Part shown: positions 62,377 to 64,000 of the stretch, in pieces
How the letters are laid out: each line of letters opens with the position of its first letter
How positions within the stretch are numbered: position 1 is the stretch's first letter
NCBI RefSeq assembly: GCF_000429445.1
Contig: NZ_AUBW01000019.1
Location: 1 to 64,000 of the forward strand
Origin: Algoriphagus terrigena DSM 22685
GTDB lineage: Bacteria > Bacteroidota > Bacteroidia > Cytophagales > Cyclobacteriaceae
Direction of reading: 5' to 3'
Length of the DNA: 64,000 nt
Translations under genes and position numbers: made by a program
Notes under the pieces: generated by a model
The model's input: only the letters and a program-made list of their open reading frames with translations
Database searches by the model: none
Told to the model about the DNA's origin: nothing

Positions 62377-62850
62377 ATGAGTTTCAACCAAAAACTGGAA
62401 CAACTTCTGGCATTTAGCCTAGAGGACTATCCAGGATCCGCTTATTCTCTAATCGAGGAGAGAGAAGTGCCCCGCTCACACCACCCTGAGTATTTTTCCT
62501 ATCGCTACCCCGAAAAACCTATTTACGGACTGTTTGGAAAAATCGAAGTAATCACTACAAACTACATTACCAACCGGAGAATAGTCCTAATTGCGGAGGA
62601 CTTCGAGATTTCTCAACTCGATTCTCTGCGGCTACTCATCGACAATTTGATCGAAATCTACGGCGCGGACGAAAAACGAAACCTTTGGCTGATGGAGGAC
62701 GAGGAGGAAGATATCCGACTGGATCAATGGGAAGGTCGCTATTGGGAGTTTCCCCACCACGATGAAATCCGGGATGTGGCGATCTCTATGGAAGGCCGTA
62801 GACTCAAGTTATCTATATACGAACGCGGGAACCTACTCGATTTTGAGTAA
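62377..62850 (+). CDS. Acidic cytoplasmic protein, family not recognised
   Basis: 157 residues from the ATG at 62377; a TTG start upstream would add seven. No signal peptide or membrane segment. Acidic and aromatic-rich C-terminal half (LWLMEDEEEDIRLDQWEGRY). Resembles small immunity- or regulatory-type proteins in general composition, which is too weak to assign. Neighbours are unrelated (DUF2911 and DnaJ). Confidence 0.65.
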   Translation: MSFNQKLEQLLAFSLEDYPGSAYSLIEEREVPRSHHPEYFSYRYPEKPIYGLFGKIEVITTNYITNRRIVLIAEDFEISQLDSLRLLIDNLIEIYGADEKRNLWLMEDEEEDIRLDQWEGRYWEFPHHDEIRDVAISMEGRRLKLSIYERGNLLDFE

Positions 62851-63011
62851 TCCTACAGGTGGGATCGGGCTGGATGGGCCGGAGAAAGCGACTGCCTTTG
62901 CACGAAAAACGGTGATTTTACGGGGGCAACAGGGCGCTTAACTTCGCTGGATTCCATATATTTAAGAGATCCGTTTTTTACGTTTCGCTCCCAGCAACCT
63001 CAGAAAAGACC

Positions 63012-63920
63012 ATGGATTTTATCGACTACTACCAGACCCTTGGCATCGACAAAAACGCCACAGAAGCGGACATAAAAAAAGCCTACCGCAAACTGGCTAG
63101 AAAGTACCATCCGGATGTCAATCCCGGAGACAAGGCCGCCGAGCAAAAATTCAAAGAGGTCAACGAGGCCAACGAGGTCCTGAGCAACGCCGAAAAAAGA
63201 AAACAATATGACAAATATGGCAAAGACTGGAAGCACGCCGAGCAATTTGAAAAAGCAGGTGCAGGCGCGGGTCAGGGTTACACCTATCGGCCGAGGGAAG
63301 ATACAGGCGGTTTTGGCGAAGGCTTTTCCGGCAGCGACTACTCAGACTTTTTCGAATCCATGTTTGGCGGAAGTGCCGGAGGCTTCCGCCAAGGCGGCCG
63401 CTCAGTCAAGTACCGGGGACAGGACTTCCATGCGCAACTGGACCTCGACATCCGCGACGCCTACAAAACCCACCAGCAAGTCGTCACGGTCAACGGGGAG
63501 AAAATCCGTCTAACCATCGCCGCGGGGATTGCCGATGGGCAAACGATCAAGATCAAAGGAAAAGGAGGACCGGGAGCCAACGGTGGCCCCAACGGAGATC
63601 TCTACATCAAGTTCACTATCCGAAACGATACCGGTTTTCACCGAGAGGGAGACCGGCTCTACGCCAACGTGGAGATCGATCTGTATACCGCCATTCTGGG
63701 AGGAGAGATCGTCGCCGACACCTTTGATGGAAAGGTGAAACTCAAGATCCCGCCCGAAACCCAGGCAGGGACTAAAGTCCGGCTGAAGGGAAAAGGCTTT
63801 CCGGTTTACAAAAAAGAGGGGGAGTTTGGCGATCTGATCTTCACCTACACTATAAAAAACCCCACTAACCTCAGTGCGGAGGAAAAGAAACTCTTTGAAC
63901 AACTGAAAAACCTACGATAA
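63012..63920 (+). CDS. cbpA: CbpA-type J-domain chaperone
   Basis: 302 residues. N-terminal J domain with the HPD tripeptide ([10 protein letters not shown]), then a glycine/phenylalanine-rich linker with [15 protein letters not shown], then two C-terminal substrate-binding domains. It lacks the zinc-finger CxxCxGxG repeats, so it is a CbpA-type (type II) J protein that stimulates DnaK. It is followed after one base by a cbpM-like start, the usual partner gene. Confidence 0.92.
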   Translation: MDFIDYYQTLGIDKNATEADIKKAYRKLARKYHPDVNPGDKAAEQKFKEVNEANEVLSNAEKRKQYDKYGKDWKHAEQFEKAGAGAGQGYTYRPREDTGGFGEGFSGSDYSDFFESMFGGSAGGFRQGGRSVKYRGQDFHAQLDLDIRDAYKTHQQVVTVNGEKIRLTIAAGIADGQTIKIKGKGGPGANGGPNGDLYIKFTIRNDTGFHREGDRLYANVEIDLYTAILGGEIVADTFDGKVKLKIPPETQAGTKVRLKGKGFPVYKKEGEFGDLIFTYTIKNPTNLSAEEKKLFEQLKNLR

Positions 63921-63921
63921 G

Positions 63922-64000
63922 ATGGCTGTCACCAACCTGATCCTGATCGAAACACTCTGCACCCATTACCAGGTGGAGGTTTCCTTTATCGACTCTCTGA
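63922..64000 (+). CDS. CbpM-like chaperone modulator, N-terminal part only
   Basis: 26 residues in the window (MAVTNLILIETLCTHYQVEV), cut by the right edge. Position one base after the CbpA-type stop and the LIETLCTHYQVE pattern fit CbpM, which binds and inhibits the CbpA J domain. A partial call. Confidence 0.65.
   Translation, partial: MAVTNLILIETLCTHYQVEVSFIDSL

Overview
The window looks like a chromosomal segment of a Bacteroidota bacterium, most likely order Cytophagales and close to Algoriphagus/Cyclobacteriaceae (inference). Reasons: a type IX secretion (T9SS) C-terminal sorting domain on a giant surface protein, many Bacteroidota lipoproteins, almost no Shine-Dalgarno sequences in front of genes, -7 promoter boxes of the TAnnTTTG kind, and gene families common in this group (DUF1460, DUF2911, NIPSNAP, ThuA/sugar-dehydrogenase fusions, RhaEW, LutABC). 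No rRNA or tRNA genes and no CRISPR array were seen.

Layout. 1-0.35 kb: 5' end of an ISL3-type transposase running off the left edge. 0.6-4.5 kb: M48 lipoprotein protease, an S15 peptidase and a DinB protein. 4.8-14.9 kb: two paralogous secreted beta-helix proteins. The first is 2250 residues with 14 Ig-like repeats and a T9SS tail; the second is only the N-terminal module. 14.9-18.5 kb: a leftward run of small housekeeping or stress-type proteins (DUF1460, DUF1330-like, YdeI/DUF1905, GyrI-like, membrane protein, VOC). 18.7-22.6 kb: response regulator, multi-PAS histidine kinase and a SASA esterase. 22.8-29.7 kb: lipocalin, purH, nudK-like, DUF4145 protein, cysS and an M28 lipoprotein. 30-38.1 kb: sugar-related block with a LacI regulator, galactokinase, a ThuA/sugar dehydrogenase/PKD/cytochrome c fusion, and a propeller protein fused to an unassigned C-terminal domain. 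38.3-44.7 kb: NIPSNAP, TMEM220-like, GNAT, sulfatase, Tat-exported Gfo/Idh oxidoreductase and DHA2 MFS pump. 44.7-45.7 kb: a gene-free kilobase with an unusual tandem repeat array.

46.9-57.6 kb is an L-rhamnose catabolic locus. Leftward run: NCS1-type permease, a translationally coupled 60-residue membrane protein and an L-rhamnose isomerase. Rightward run: RhaEW-type aldolase/lactaldehyde dehydrogenase fusion, GntR-type regulator, FGGY kinase and lutABC. Together these would take L-rhamnose through rhamnulose, rhamnulose-1-P, DHAP plus L-lactaldehyde and L-lactate to pyruvate. 57.6-64 kb: membrane histidine kinase, VOC protein, NHL-type propeller, secreted sugar isomerase-like TIM barrel, DUF2911 protein, an unknown acidic protein, a CbpA-type DnaJ and the start of cbpM.

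The strongest undescribed-looking signal is the non-coding array at about 45.09-45.59 kb. It has five degenerate units, the last four starting 105-107 bp apart. Each unit carries a short hairpin whose sequence differs between units while pairing is kept. It lies between a terminator-like hairpin at 45.0 kb and a DnaA-box-containing AT-rich stretch at 45.65-45.73 kb. Other items worth attention are the NCS1 permease plus small membrane protein in a rhamnose operon, structured sequence ahead of cysS, a 92-bp duplicated leader ahead of the LacI gene, and several families of phrase-like intergenic repeats.
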